27,042 bases of DNA from Ectocarpus siliculosus (Eukaryota > Sar > Phaeophyceae > Ectocarpales > Ectocarpaceae), in contig FN649734.1 of NCBI GenBank assembly GCA_000310025.1, positions 5,060,751-5,087,792 of the forward strand. Reading direction: 5' to 3'. The translations under genes and the position numbers were made by a program. The notes below the pieces were generated by a model that was given only the letters and a program-made list of their open reading frames with translations, was not told the origin of the DNA and searched no databases. How positions within the stretch are numbered: the first letter of the stretch is position 1; each line of letters starts with the position of its first letter. Shown piece after piece: positions 1 through 11,300 of the stretch.

Positions 1-1398
1 GGGGGGGGGGGGGGGGGCACCATGTCTTCTGGGTGGCATCGGTTGGTTCCTTTTACATGTATGATGGCAAGAGATGCGCGCACGGCTTGGTTTGGTACAC
101 GCGGCTGTACCACATTCCACAGCAGTGTCGGTATCGAATATGCGGGGGGAGTTTATTATCTACGTATGCATATGAAAAAACAAACAAAACGCGAATGAAT
201 GAAATGTCGTGTCTTAATTCACAAAGATCACTTATCACCTGCGGGTTCTTCTGTTGTTGTTCTATCGGTGTCGTGTTCGTAAGAGCAATGAGGCGTGTAT
301 CTTTATACTGAAAAGTACGGGTGTGAACGCCGAACCAATCGTTGGGGGATGGGGAGTCAACTGAATTGTGTGTGGCGTGTTTTGTTTCGGATGGACCCGA
401 TCATATCACCGGTCGTAAGGTACAAAAAAGAAGACGGTTGATTGATGTTTGAGTGTCCCGGGCGGCGGCGTCGCCGTCGTCAGCCGCTTGCGACAAGCAA
501 GAGCGAGCAGCGACGGTTTGGCTAGAAGTTAAAACAACGGGGCTGGATGTGACGACGAACGGGCAACTGACTTGCGGAGGAGAGACGAGATCAGATCCCT
601 CTTGTCATTGTGTAGAGTACCTAACGATTGACGTAGTACCAACGCCTAGATACCGCACGGCTACGACCAGACGGTGCTTGCGAATCCGATACCGTCAAGA
701 ATGCCTGACACGGTCACAGAACAAGCGACGTGCATCGGAAATGGATAACATGTGCTACATAAAGACGAATGCCAGCGTTCCAGTCCACCGGTGGACGAGT
801 GCATAGCAACCCATGGTCTCAAGGCATGCGGCAAACGAATGAGGGTGGGAGGTCGGCGCGCACATATTATTCACATGCGGCACACATACATACGCACACA
901 TCGTGCACTGACATGCTTACACATGCACGCCGCATGCGGACTTTCAACCAACAAAAATCCACAAGACCAATATTTTTTTGCAGCTTGGCCTGCAAAGATC
1001 TTTCTTTGTCGATAAAAAAGCTCGAATAGATCGCCTCCTATCCCCCACCCCCGCTCATCATGTGGCTCTCCTCCATGCCGGGAAAAAGTACGCACACAGC
1101 AGAATTGCATCTCTTGCCCTTGTCCATCTGTCTGTTCAACTCCGCACGAATGCTGGAAATGACGTCCAGGCACCTGCCTCGTTATCTTCTCAACCTCAGC
1201 ATGGCATCCTGCGATCACCACTACATCCAATCGCTATGCTTACTACATCAGGACAACCAAGCTTCCCCGCCGCGCTCAACCAATCAGCGTCAGCCAGCCA
1301 ATCTAACCAACGCCGCGCGAACGTCACATCATTGAACCAATCAACGCGAGCCAGCAAGCCTAATCACACCCCATCAACGCCAGCCAGCCAGTGAGAGC
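1..1398. other. 3' flank of the CS-domain gene, no gene seen
   Basis: I find no supported coding exon here. The stretch opens with a run of 17 G at positions 1-17. It holds a CA/CATG-rich part around 860-935 and an imperfect repeat rich in CCAAT and AGCC between about 1255 and 1400. The right end is probably the 3' untranslated region of the minus-strand CS-domain gene, which stops at 1399. The open frames of 60-138 residues here show no family motif and overlap one another in several frames, so I treat them as chance. Confidence 0.6.
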
Positions 1399-4300
1399 CT
1401 AATCAAGGCCGAACGCCGATCGTGTGGCCGGGTCGTCGAGGTCGATGTCCCCGCCAGGCAAGTCATCGTCCAGAGCCAAGCCTGCCATGCCCATGCCCAT
1501 GCCCATGTCCATGTCCATGTACTTGCTCAGTTCTTCCTCGGAGAAATCGCCTTCCTTGAACATGAAGCCCTCCGTTTCGTACGCCCTCGCCATCTGAGAA
1601 GAAGCGTATTGGGTTGGATTTGAAGCGGAGTAAGATTAATTTCCCACTCAGTACCACATAGAACTGGCATCTTTTAGCAAACCGATCACCAAACCAATCA
1701 GAAGACCAATCAGCGCTGACCGGTCGAAAGGTTTGAACCCGGCTGCTAAACACCTGTCTTGTCGGGGGATCAACCAGAGACGGCAAGGCCATATTTTGCG
1801 CGGTCGATGACGCAAAGTAAAGGAAAATAACGCACCTCTTCCATGTCGGGCATCTTGGCGGGGGTTCCGTCCGGGTTGGTCTCTTGCACCATACCCGTCT
1901 TGACCAGTTTCTCGTAGGTCCTTCTCAGACCCGCTGCCACCTCACGTTGCCTCTCCTGGAAAATTTAATATATGGCAATGAAGCAAACATTGACCGCGTT
2001 CGATTGCATAGTGGATCTCTGTTTAGTGTCACCATCTGTGTTAGGCGATAGAATACCGCAGAAGGGAGGTGGGAAAAAAACTGTGGCTTCCTCTCCTCCT
2101 GTGTAACCCCAGCGTCTACAAGTGATATCGAATGGTGAAAAAGATCGGCGTCCGGAATAAACTGGACGATGAAAAAAAAATATGCCTTCATGTTGCGGGT
2201 GATATGTTTGACGCACAGGCCTGTTTCGATCCCACAGGAGGAAAGGAAAAAAAAAAAACGGTGTGAGTTTGTGGGTTGGTCGGTCTATCGGATCATTGCT
2301 TGACGATTGAAACGGATACTAAGGTTTGATGTGATTTGAATTGGGTTTTTTGTTTTACTGCACACATCAGGTTCATAGATTCACCGAAATGTATCAGTTG
2401 GTTCAAAAACGCGTGCATAAAGTGGTGTGTAGCGGCGTGAAAGCTTCGACTCCCGCGGGACACGGGACCCCTTTCCGCAGCACAACCTCGCGGAAACCCC
2501 TCACCGTCAATTCGCCCGCCTCCCCGTCCTTCATCGGGACGTTGAAGTCCGCGTCAGCCCTAAACCCGGCGGGAGAGTACGCAGAATCATCGGGCCCACC
2601 CCCGGCAGCGGCACCCCCCAAGTCCGGAGCGAAACCCGCCTCCCAAGACCCTTCCCTCACCACCTCCGCGTCGATGGCAGCAGCCCCGCCGCCGCCGTTG
2701 CTGACAGTCCCGTCGGCGTTAACGTTTACCGTCTCGTCGGGCACTGCCTCGGGTTCGCGGGGAGGGGGCGTGGGCAACCCCAGGACGCCGGTGTCGATCA
2801 CCGGGGAAACCTGTTTTCGTAGATAGCGTAGATCACAAAAAATGTCGGAGATACGGGGGGGTCGTGACGTGTCATGAAGCCGAGGAGTGTGGGGAGGTTG
2901 GGGAGAAATCGGACAGTCCACTCGCCACCCGACTCCGCTCTGGTCGGTCAGTATTCACGCCCAAACGTTTGAAAGACCGCGCACACAGGCAGGGATTCCG
3001 TTAACAAAAAACGTGCGGTGTCGTACAATTACCATTTTGCCTGGCTAACTGCCTACAACACACGGGGGGGGGGGAACAATTACCTTGGGGTCTGCCATGA
3101 CCGGGATCATGTCGTCCTTATCGGTGAAGGAAGACTTCGGCAGCGTCGTCTGGAGATTCTCCTTCATCTCGGCCGTCAGGTCCGAGAACATGGCCTTATC
3201 AACCTGCAGAAAAAAAAAAAAAATAGTGGTGAGCTAGCGAGGATGTCGAGCAGGGACGGGCATCCGTCCGCGATAGGTGGGGAGGAGGGGGGGGGTACCT
3301 GCTACCTGAGAGAGGAGGAACAACAACCATTAATACCTAAATTTACCATGGGTTCGGCTCAACAACACCCGCCGAAGGCTAGCCAGCGACAAGAACGGCG
3401 GGTTCATGCCAACAGCAGCAAGCGGCACTACAAAACAGGTACCGCCACAAGGGGGGCAGCAGTTACGTTAAATAGTTGAACAGTTTAGAGAGAGCACGGC
3501 ACTGATGGGCCGATGGCGACCCACTTCGCTGCATCGACAGAAGCGTACGAGCAGGTGTGGGTGGTATGCGCAGGCCGGCGCTTTGCATGTCGTCGTCGCG
3601 AAGAAAAAAAACAAACATAGCGGTGCGTATCATAGCTTCGTTGTCGGGGAGAGATGATCGGCTGGCGATTCCATCATGATCATCATCACGTCTATTTCCG
3701 CCATGATCATGGCCACATCAGTTTCCCATCATGATGATGACGTCAGTTTCCATCACGATCATGAACATGATGACGTCATGATGACGTCAGCCATTCACCT
3801 TGCCGATGTCTCTCTCTCGATCGTACCCCATCCTCTTCACGTACTCGCCAACGTCGAAGTCCTGCTCGAAATCAACAAAACAAAAAAGCGGGTTCGTCTT
3901 ACAAAGGAAGAAACGGTTTCGACATCAAACCGGAAAAAGAGAAAGGAAACGATTGCTCGAATTCAAGAAACGAAAGCTGTACCAGGTACTTCCAACAAAG
4001 GTACATATCACAAGAAGCAAACGTCTCGGGATCGTTTTTCTCGCAAAGTACCACCGAACTCGGACAAAAAAACAGTGTCCACGGACGCAAGAAATGCAAG
4101 TTTGGGCATGGAGTGCAGAGTAAACATGGAGGTTTCAAAAAGCACACCGTGATTCCTTCCCGCACACGTCGTACAGAAAACCCGGCGCAAATTCCGAGAG
4201 CTTTCTGCCATATAGTTGACCCCGAGCCACACCTAGTGACCCGACATTTGTAAATGTGTATACGCCCATCAACAAAATGATGACGCCGCACCCTATGGTC

Positions 4301-7300
4301 CAGTGACATACACAGTCAACAAAAAAATGACACCGAGCCCAACGGCCATTGACCTGGACCTACACGCCCATCAACATGAAAATTCTGTGAGATTACTTAC
4401 ATTTTCAACAAATAAATGTAAACAAGGTTTCACGACTCCATACTCAACGGGAGGACACACGAAATCACACCACACCGGTCACAAGGGCTTGAGCTAGACC
4501 GCACACACCGCACACACCTTATCCTTGTCGGGGTAGTAGACGTTGAGGGGCTCTTCCCCCTCGAGCACCCCCACCCAGTCTTGCGGCATGCTGTTCGCCG
4601 CAAGGGCTTCCATGTCCGCCACCTTCTCGAGGCACAGGTACAGCACCTTCTCCCCGGTGTCCTCCATCTCCTCTACAATAACAACAACGTCGACAAGATG
4701 CATCGAAGATAATGCGGTGGCCGCAGTAAACGGTGACAGAGGGAGCAAATAAAGACACCCATGAAAAGAATCATTGGAAAGCAACACCATCAGAGACATC
4801 AACAGCAACGGTAACGATGGCGACGGCGGCGACAAAAGAGAGTGGATGAGGAGGAAGAAAAAAAGACCCCTATGAAAAAAAAGAAAACGTCAGCACCAAG
4901 TTGCCATGTACAGGCGACCAGAAAAAAAGGTGTCTCCTCTCGCCAAGGTTTATAGAGGATAGTTCTCTCATTTCCACGCTACAGTAGTGCGGCATGATTC
5001 GAACTGCGATCGCAACCAAACATCAGCAGACTCGTCGGCAGTTCGATCCAGAAATGAAGCAAAAGGAAGGAAACAACGGAGAGAAAACAGGGCAATTCTC
5101 AATATGATACAAAACAGACAGCAGTAATCGCCGAAAAGAAACAGACGCATGCTTAAACGATTCTCGACTCCAGCCTCGAAAGCCATTCAAAAGCGGAGCG
5201 TTTCATGCGGCGACATAGGTGGGGGAGGGGGTAACCCAGCCGCGGGGCCTCTACCTAGGGCTGTGGGCTCCGCTGTGCTGGACGCCCAAGTAACGTACCC
5301 ATATCTCAAGAGAGAAAAAGAACACAACAACGGGGGTAATGATAGGAAAAAAAGACACCGAACAAGCGTTCGCGAGTAAGTACTCTCGCGCAAGACCATC
5401 TGGAAACATCGATGGTTCGGCTACAACGCCACGGTTGGGAGGAGGGGAGTGCTAATGCTTACCCATGGTCCAGTGGCTCTCGTCCGCATGGACTTGCCCT
5501 TTCAGGCTACCCTGGTCGTGGCGATGGTGGCAATGGTCATCGTAGCACACAGCAGTAAAAGCAGGAGGAGCAGCAGTCAAGATATGGAGCGCGGGCGGCA
5601 GAGGCAGGAGCGTACATGTGGGGGATGCATGACGAGTGTGAGGAAAAACGGCCAACCAGGACGCGTTCCACGTTGCAGCATGCCCAGGCGGAGCTGTGTC
5701 ACCCAACTGTCCAAGTACCGTAGGAACAGCAGCTTCACACCATACAGCAATAGCATCACCTCTGGAACCAAGAAAAAAAAAAGAGCGGAACAAACAACAT
5801 CACACAACCCGCAACATCGACAGCATGAACAGCAGCAGTAGCAGAAAAAGCTGCACCAGAAACAACAACAGCTACGACAACTGCACCCAACGACAACGGC
5901 AGCAACGACGAAGACTACAACCACAACGGAGCAACCAGAGTTCTCGTCACCTTCAAGACCGGCCCTTCCCGCCCCTTAAGGCCAAGCGTGAGTGAAGTTT
6001 TGGTAACACTGAGCTGCACGCTCTTCGCAGCCGTTCCAGGTGGAAGGGGTACGCGGACCTCCATGTCGCTGTCCGTCTCCGTCCTGTTTACGTTGTGGTG
6101 GTGGTGGTGGTGGTTATTCTCATGACGATGCTGTTGTTGTGGCTGTTGATTCTGTTGTTGACTTATTGTTGCTGCCGACGGCGGGTTAAGCGATCACTCT
6201 TAACCCACAACAGCGGCGGGATGGTCCTGACAACCATCGATCCTTCCAGCAACTCGTAAATTTACATACATACATGCATACTGCCTAACACACGAGAGAG
6301 TAGAACGCCACCCACATACCCTCGCATCTACGCCGCAATTTTCCTGTGTCCCGGGGGGGCCACACTCTGTGCTGTGTGTGCACCGTGTGTCCGGGTCCTA
6401 AACAAATAATATTAGAAGCCAACCCAGCTCCACTAAGCTGTTAACGACAACACATCCAGACGAGGAGTTCCGACATCTTTCTGCGATAACGGTATCACGA
6501 GTTAGACTATATTAACACCTGTAGTTGGTCGTGGGTAACGACAGCGGCTTCCTTTCCCGCGATGCAGCCAAGAACACGTGAGAATTCAAAATATTAAGAT
6601 GCCTCACCAGGAGTAGTACTCCGTGTCCCCCGTACCGCCACCAAGAACCACCACATCAGACGACGGCCTCCCGCCCCCGCCCCTGCGCCCTCCCCCCCAC
6701 GGTACAGGCTGCCGCTGCTGCCGCCCCGGCTGTTTCGTCCTGACCCACCCGTCCCGCCGTACCCCCGCCTCTCTGCCTCCTCCAAAACTTCTCAACGGAG
6801 AGTCACCGCCGCTGCTGCTGCCGCCGCAAGTGCGCGTCCCTCGTCTCTGCTGTCCGAGCGCAGCCGCCGGGCTCGCGATGAACCCGGCCGGTAAATCTCC
6901 AGAAAGGCGGGGTTTTCTCGCGTGCTGTCTCGCGTCGGGTGCCCAACCCAACCAGCCGCTGGATCTTCTCTGCTGGCCGTTGGATCTTCGCCGGATGGAT
7001 ACCTCGTGCTTGTTGCGGGAGGATGCTATGCCATTGCCATTGCCGCCGCCATTGGCCGGAGAGAAAGTTCGGCCGCCCCCGCTTGGCGACGTTGGTGATG
7101 GTCGCTGTCGTCGGTGGTGGCGGTGGTGGGTTTCCGCTTCGAAGAGGCGGGAGGTCTCAACGGAGGGCCCGGTGGGAGCAGCTGCTGCTGCCGCCGCTAC
7201 GTCTGCTAGCACCAGAGGGAGCACCCATGTTGCTGCTCGAAATAACGCTGAGAGAAAGACGAAACACGGGGGGTGAAGGCGAGGGTGTGTGTGTGTGTGT

Positions 7301-7347
7301 AAGGGTGACTGCTGTCCAAGTTCCACCGCTCCTCGGGGAACAGACAT
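1399..7347 (-). CDS. CS-domain (NudC/p23-like) protein, nine exons
   Basis: Exons on the minus strand: 7347-6608, 6083-5951, 5511-5463, 4672-4518, 3861-3799, 3203-3084, 2810-2505, 1955-1836, 1593-1399. All eight introns are GT-AG and the frame is kept throughout, giving about 626 residues if translation starts at 7347. The CS domain spans exons 1-4. It begins with EYYSWTETDSD at the exon 1/2 join, continues with MEVRVPLPPGT, SLTLGLKG, the motif DESHWTM and KVLYLCLEK, and ends near QDWVGVLEGEE. This is the usual order in NudC and related Hsp90/dynein-linked co-chaperones. Exon 1 is rich in Gly, Ser, Arg and Pro, with an Ala-rich hydrophobic patch near its start. After the domain comes an acidic C-terminal region I do not recognise, including EYVKRMGYDRERD and a Met-Asp/Met-Gly run near the end. 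The family's co-chaperone role is known; this protein's own function is not. The start is the weakest point: exon 1 has no Met after 7347, and an acceptor-like CTCTCAG at 7254-7248 could mean an unseen upstream exon. Confidence 0.85.
1482..1520 (-). repeat. Hexanucleotide repeat coding Met-Asp/Met-Gly
   Basis: Units of CATGCC and CATGTC (plus strand) lie head to tail in the last exon of the CS-domain gene. On the coding strand they give MDMDMGMGMGM. The repeat keeps the frame because each unit is six bases, so copy-number changes would add or remove dipeptides without a frameshift. Confidence 0.85.
3672..3790. promoter_or_regulatory. ATGATG/CATCAT-rich stretch with three TGACGTCA palindromes
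   Basis: Perfect TGACGTCA octamers lie at 3738-3745, 3771-3778 and 3782-3789, inside a stretch of CATGATCATC-like sequence. The octamer is the classical CRE site bound by bZIP proteins of the CREB/ATF type. The stretch lies in intron 5 of the CS-domain gene, directly 3' of the donor at 3799 on the minus strand. The sites are seen directly. Regulatory activity is inferred, and the low-complexity background could generate such palindromes by itself. Confidence 0.4.
5512..6120. repeat. CAA/CAG-rich and GTG simple-sequence tracts around exon 2
   Basis: Between about 5815 and 5935 the plus strand is a CAACAG/CAACAA-like tract, in intron 2 of the CS-domain gene. Next to the exon 2 acceptor, at about 6093-6113, is a GTG run of six or seven units. 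On the gene's strand these read as CTG/TTG and CAC runs. They break up the sequence and give spurious open frames rich in Gln, Asn and Ser or in Cys and Val. Confidence 0.7.
6608..7347 (-). other. Exon 1 of the CS-domain gene, low-complexity N-terminal part
   Basis: The frame is open for 246 codons and ends in EYYS plus the first two bases of a Trp codon at the donor TG/GTGAGG. That Trp is the conserved YSW entry of a CS domain, which fixes the 3' end well. The rest is Gly/Ser/Arg-rich with an early hydrophobic stretch (WVLPLVLADV followed by Ala). That stretch could be part of a signal or targeting peptide, or an artefact of reading through an upstream intron. The 5' limit is therefore uncertain, while the 3' limit is firm. 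Confidence 0.6.
7284..7300. repeat. TG dinucleotide microsatellite
   Basis: About eight TG units lie just upstream of the Ala-rich part of exon 1 of the CS-domain gene. On that gene's strand they read CA and would encode alternating His-Thr in the current model. This makes the first residues of the model suspect as true coding sequence. Confidence 0.8.
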
Positions 7348-8347
7348 TATCTCACGTTTTAGCTGTTGCCTTGTTGCCGGGGCATGTATGTGTGTTCAGC
7401 CGCTGTTGTTGAAGAAGACGCGGCTTGCTGCACGCGCGAAGGTCCAATCAGCGCACCGAGAGCTTCTCTCTCACACACAGCAGTGCCTTCGCCTAGACCA
7501 GAGGCGAACGCTAATGCTCTAAACTGCTGACGACCGGGCCGGAAACTGCCGCCCCGCGGACAGGGAAAATCACCAGCACATTCTTGTGATCGAAATGGAT
7601 GTAAGTCATGCAGATACCGCCTTCTCGAACGGGAGTTTCGTATATTCTCATGCTTTCTAGGAGCCCATGATGCAAAACGAACAAGAAGGCCATGTCCGGT
7701 CAAGAATCCCTCTAGGAAAATCTACACGTGGCATCAAGCACGTTCTGTTTCGTTGAGAGTTGAGAGATGCCGTCTCCTGTCTCGAGGGAGTAGCGAGTCG
7801 TCAGACAGCTGTGGGCCAACAGCAACAGCAACAACGGCAACGCGAGCTGGCGGCACGGTGGCAAAAGCAATGCCTGCGTACACACGAGAGCTACACAGCA
7901 ATACAATGTACGGCACAGCAGTAGGGTAGCTGGGAGAGTTAGACCCTGGGAAAGCATTGGGGCTTGTCTCTCTGAAGGCCGGTGTGTGTCGAACGGCGAA
8001 CGTCAACCGCATATGCGACGTGTTGGGTCACGGGACTGTCAGGTTTTCAGCAATCGTCCCAGGAGGTGACAAGGCCATATGGGCATCACGCGCGATCGCA
8101 TGTACTCACCAGCCATAGCCTTCGGTTAGGAAAAAACTTCTTCCCTGAATTCAAGCTCTCTCTCTCTCTCCGTCTCTCGCTTCCCTCCTGTACTTGTGAG
8201 TAGACAGAGAGGAGACGAGAGGTGTAGAGCGGGGCGACCAGATGTGCACCGCCTCGTGAACCGTTTATTGAAACCCTCACGAAACAGCGTTGCCGGTGCC
8301 CATCATTTTGGCGTCCTCTGCCCCTTCCCTCCCCCCCGACAAGCACC
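7348..8347. promoter_or_regulatory. Shared upstream region between the CS-domain gene and RRP41
   Basis: About 1 kb separates the two divergent start codons. It should hold both promoters and 5' untranslated regions. A CCAATCAG box (NF-Y type, which acts in either orientation) lies at 7444-7451, roughly 100 bases from the leftward start. A CT run lies at about 8156-8170, 180 bases from the RRP41 start. I see no clear TATA box. The promoter role is inferred from the head-to-head layout. Confidence 0.5.
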
Positions 8348-11300
8348 ATGGACAATAGGGCAGACTTCATCAGCCTAGCAGGGCTTAGACCCGACGGGCG
8401 CAGAGGCCGCGAGATTCGCCGCGTACGATCTCGCTTCGGCGTGTTCAAGGTTAGCATCTTCTGCGGTGCGATTTATCTCGTGGACCGGCCTACCTCTACC
8501 TTCCCCCGCAGACTAGCCGCGCGCTTGTACAGCAGCTGCTGCAACATCCCGTCCTCAGCACCGTTTTGCTGTTTGCCGTGGGTGCCAGCTGTTTGCTGCC
8601 TTTTTGTTGTTGAGCCACAACAAGGTGCTGGTCTCCCAGAGTGCTGCAGCGGAGGTTGCAGCGCACAGAAAGGCGCCGGCTTTACCCTGGATGCTGCAAT
8701 CTTTGGAAGAGGCCATACTTTGACCTTGTCGTGACCTTTCGCTGACCTGTCCGACTGCAACGCGTGCGTGCGCGATCGACCGGGCTTCTTCGGTGTGAAT
8801 GACTGAACGACGGCTCGTTGCACACCTGTTTTCAAACCTACATGCATGCCATACATCAGGGTGCGGATGGGTCGGCGTATCTGGAGATGGGCCAGACGAA
8901 GATCATCGCTATCGTCAAGGGGCCTCGAGAAGTGACCCGAAGGTGCGAAGCATGATGAAAAGGGGAAGACCACACCATATGGCTAGTTGGAAACGCAAGG
9001 CGTGGACTGGAAGAGGTGCCAACACCGTCCTGCTTTTGCACGAGGCCGCACTTTCTCTCTCTTTCCCTTGTTGTCGTACTGCTGTTGTTTGCTGTCGACT
9101 TGGTCGACTGCTGTGCCGCATTTGGGCCATTGCGGCACTGCTGCGTCCGCCGTACCACAAGGCTGTAACGTGCTATGAACTTTACATACATTGGGGTTTG
9201 CGGATACCCCTACCTCCCCTACCCCCCGGTGCGAGCTTGCGGCCATACGCCCCGCCTCCGCCCCCTCGCTTCATTTAGAACGGAAGAAATGCGGTGCCCC
9301 CCAATACCGAAGTTTCGCGGCCTTGCTCGCTCGCGTGGTTCGTAAACAGGACCCCGTCTCCCCCCCCTCCCGTCAGCCCAGTCCCACCGATCTGCCGTCC
9401 CAACTTCATGGAAGCAGCCCTCCGAGTATTGAAGCGCAGTAGTGTACGTCTTTGTTTTGATGTACGTTCTTCATACCAAATAGACCACCCTTGACACCCA
9501 TCCGCTATCATCCAAATTGCAACCGCCGATTTCGCCTTTTTGTGATTGCCCTCGATCCCGGCTCCAACCCCCCCCCCCCCCCCCCAGACAAGACCGCAAG
9601 TATGACACGGGGATCGTGAACTGCGAGTACAACGTGGCCCCCTTCAGCGGCAGCGAGCGGAAAAAGCGGCGTCCGGTAAGAGCAAGCAGGCACGGAACAC
9701 GCCGTCACTCATGATCTGGTTGTTGGGGTGGTGGTGTTGCTGTCTTGACGTTTGAAGCCGTGCCGGTCTCTGCTCAGAAAATGTCGAAGGTTAGCACGGT
9801 AGAGGTAAGTAAGGTGGTCCGTCCCAGTTGCATTCTTCCTGTGCGACCCCGGCTAAATGCGTCCAGAAAATGTATCGAAAGGCGTATTCACTGACGTCCA
9901 GGTAGATGGACAAACACATACACACATTGCCGGCGGTTGGGAGCCTACCAAGAAAAGATGGAGGGAACATACACTGGTGTCGCGCTTCTTGTACCACTTG
10001 GGTGTAGGAGCGGCCGCGCCCCGCTGTGCGAACGAGAAGTAGGCCAGGACATGAAACACTACGAAGAAATCGCTTGGAATTATCCTGGAATTTTCTATAG
10101 GATAGCGATGAGTCTGTCTTCTGTGAGAAATGAACGAGGTCATGGTGTTCTTCCCTGTGTGTTGTGCGCGTCTTGGCCGTCTGTCACGTCTACCCCCCTC
10201 TGGTATTCACCGGAATTGGCCGCCTCTCTCGCGCGTGACTATCGACGACATGACTGGTACCACCATGTCGAATCGCTTGCTCCAGACGGAGCGGAAAGGC
10301 ATGGAGATAGCGCTAGCCGTCAAGGAAGTGTTCGAGGGGGCCATCATGCTGCACCTGTACCCCAGGTATCGTGCAAAGAGATTCCGGGGAACATGCATGC
10401 GTGCAAATGTGCAGGCAGCACCACTCGGCACAATCAAAACAACGCATGGCACGGGAGGGAGGGATCGAGCGAGAGGACGAGCAGCACGGTAGACCCAACG
10501 AATTCTCAAGCAAAATTTCTGATATATAGTACCGGTCTACGGTTCCCGCGCAACAACGATCGAGATTCTGTCCAGGCGTTAGTCGTACGTGCGAAGCGGT
10601 ACTCCTTATAGTAGAAGCCTCTCTGCTCTTCCTAGCCTCTACCCAATCCTCCCAGGCTCATCACGACCATTCATGTGGACACAACTAGGTGCACAATCCG
10701 ATCGGTTCCGGACTCGTCATCACCTCGCCATGAACCACGATACGCTCCAACGCTAACCCCTATCCTCTAGGCCGCCGTACTGCTGTATGCTGGGTCGTGA
10801 CAGAATCGAACGCGGTGGCTCTACACGGCCCACAGAATAGGAGCCGAAATTAAACTTTAGACTAGTCAGCGCTGACTAAGTAGTCTAACGCTTTGACTCG
10901 GCTTCTACAATAGTTGGCCGTGGGTTCGAAACCCAGTCTACACGTGAGGTGGCTTAGGCCGTACTACCGATGGGTAGCAGAAGGCCAGTTATGAGTCGCG
11001 TACATAGCTCAAACACGTTTGCTCCCATACCCTAACCTTGCCCCCCCAATAGGACTCAGATCGACATCTATCTGCACGTGATCCAGTCGGACGGAGGCGT
11101 GCTGCCCGTCGGGATCAACGCGGCGTCGCTGGCCCTTGTCGACGCGGGCGTGGCCATGTCGGATCTGGTAGTGGCTTGTTCCGCGGGATACCTCGACGGC
11201 ATGCCAGTCATGGTACGATGCGACCAGATTCTGTGCGTGCTTCCGTTCCTCTCGTGTCGGAGAGTCTATATAGCCCATTGAGTCAAACCGCACAACAAGA

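Noticed and set aside
6623-7276. Long plus-strand open frame (217 codons) opposite exon 1 of the CS-domain gene
   Set aside because: It is Pro/Arg/Cys-rich in the way expected opposite a Gly/Ser/Arg-rich GC-rich exon, and has no family motif. The minus-strand frame is fixed by the CS-domain join.
9937-10611. Plus-strand open frame of 224 codons across RRP41 intron 3 and exon 4
   Set aside because: Exon 4 of RRP41 is read in another frame with strong family match, and this frame shows no known domain.
10865-10944. Intact functional tRNA gene
   Set aside because: The B box is perfect, but the acceptor halves do not pair and no clear anticodon arm or T-run terminator is visible, so I call it tRNA-like only.
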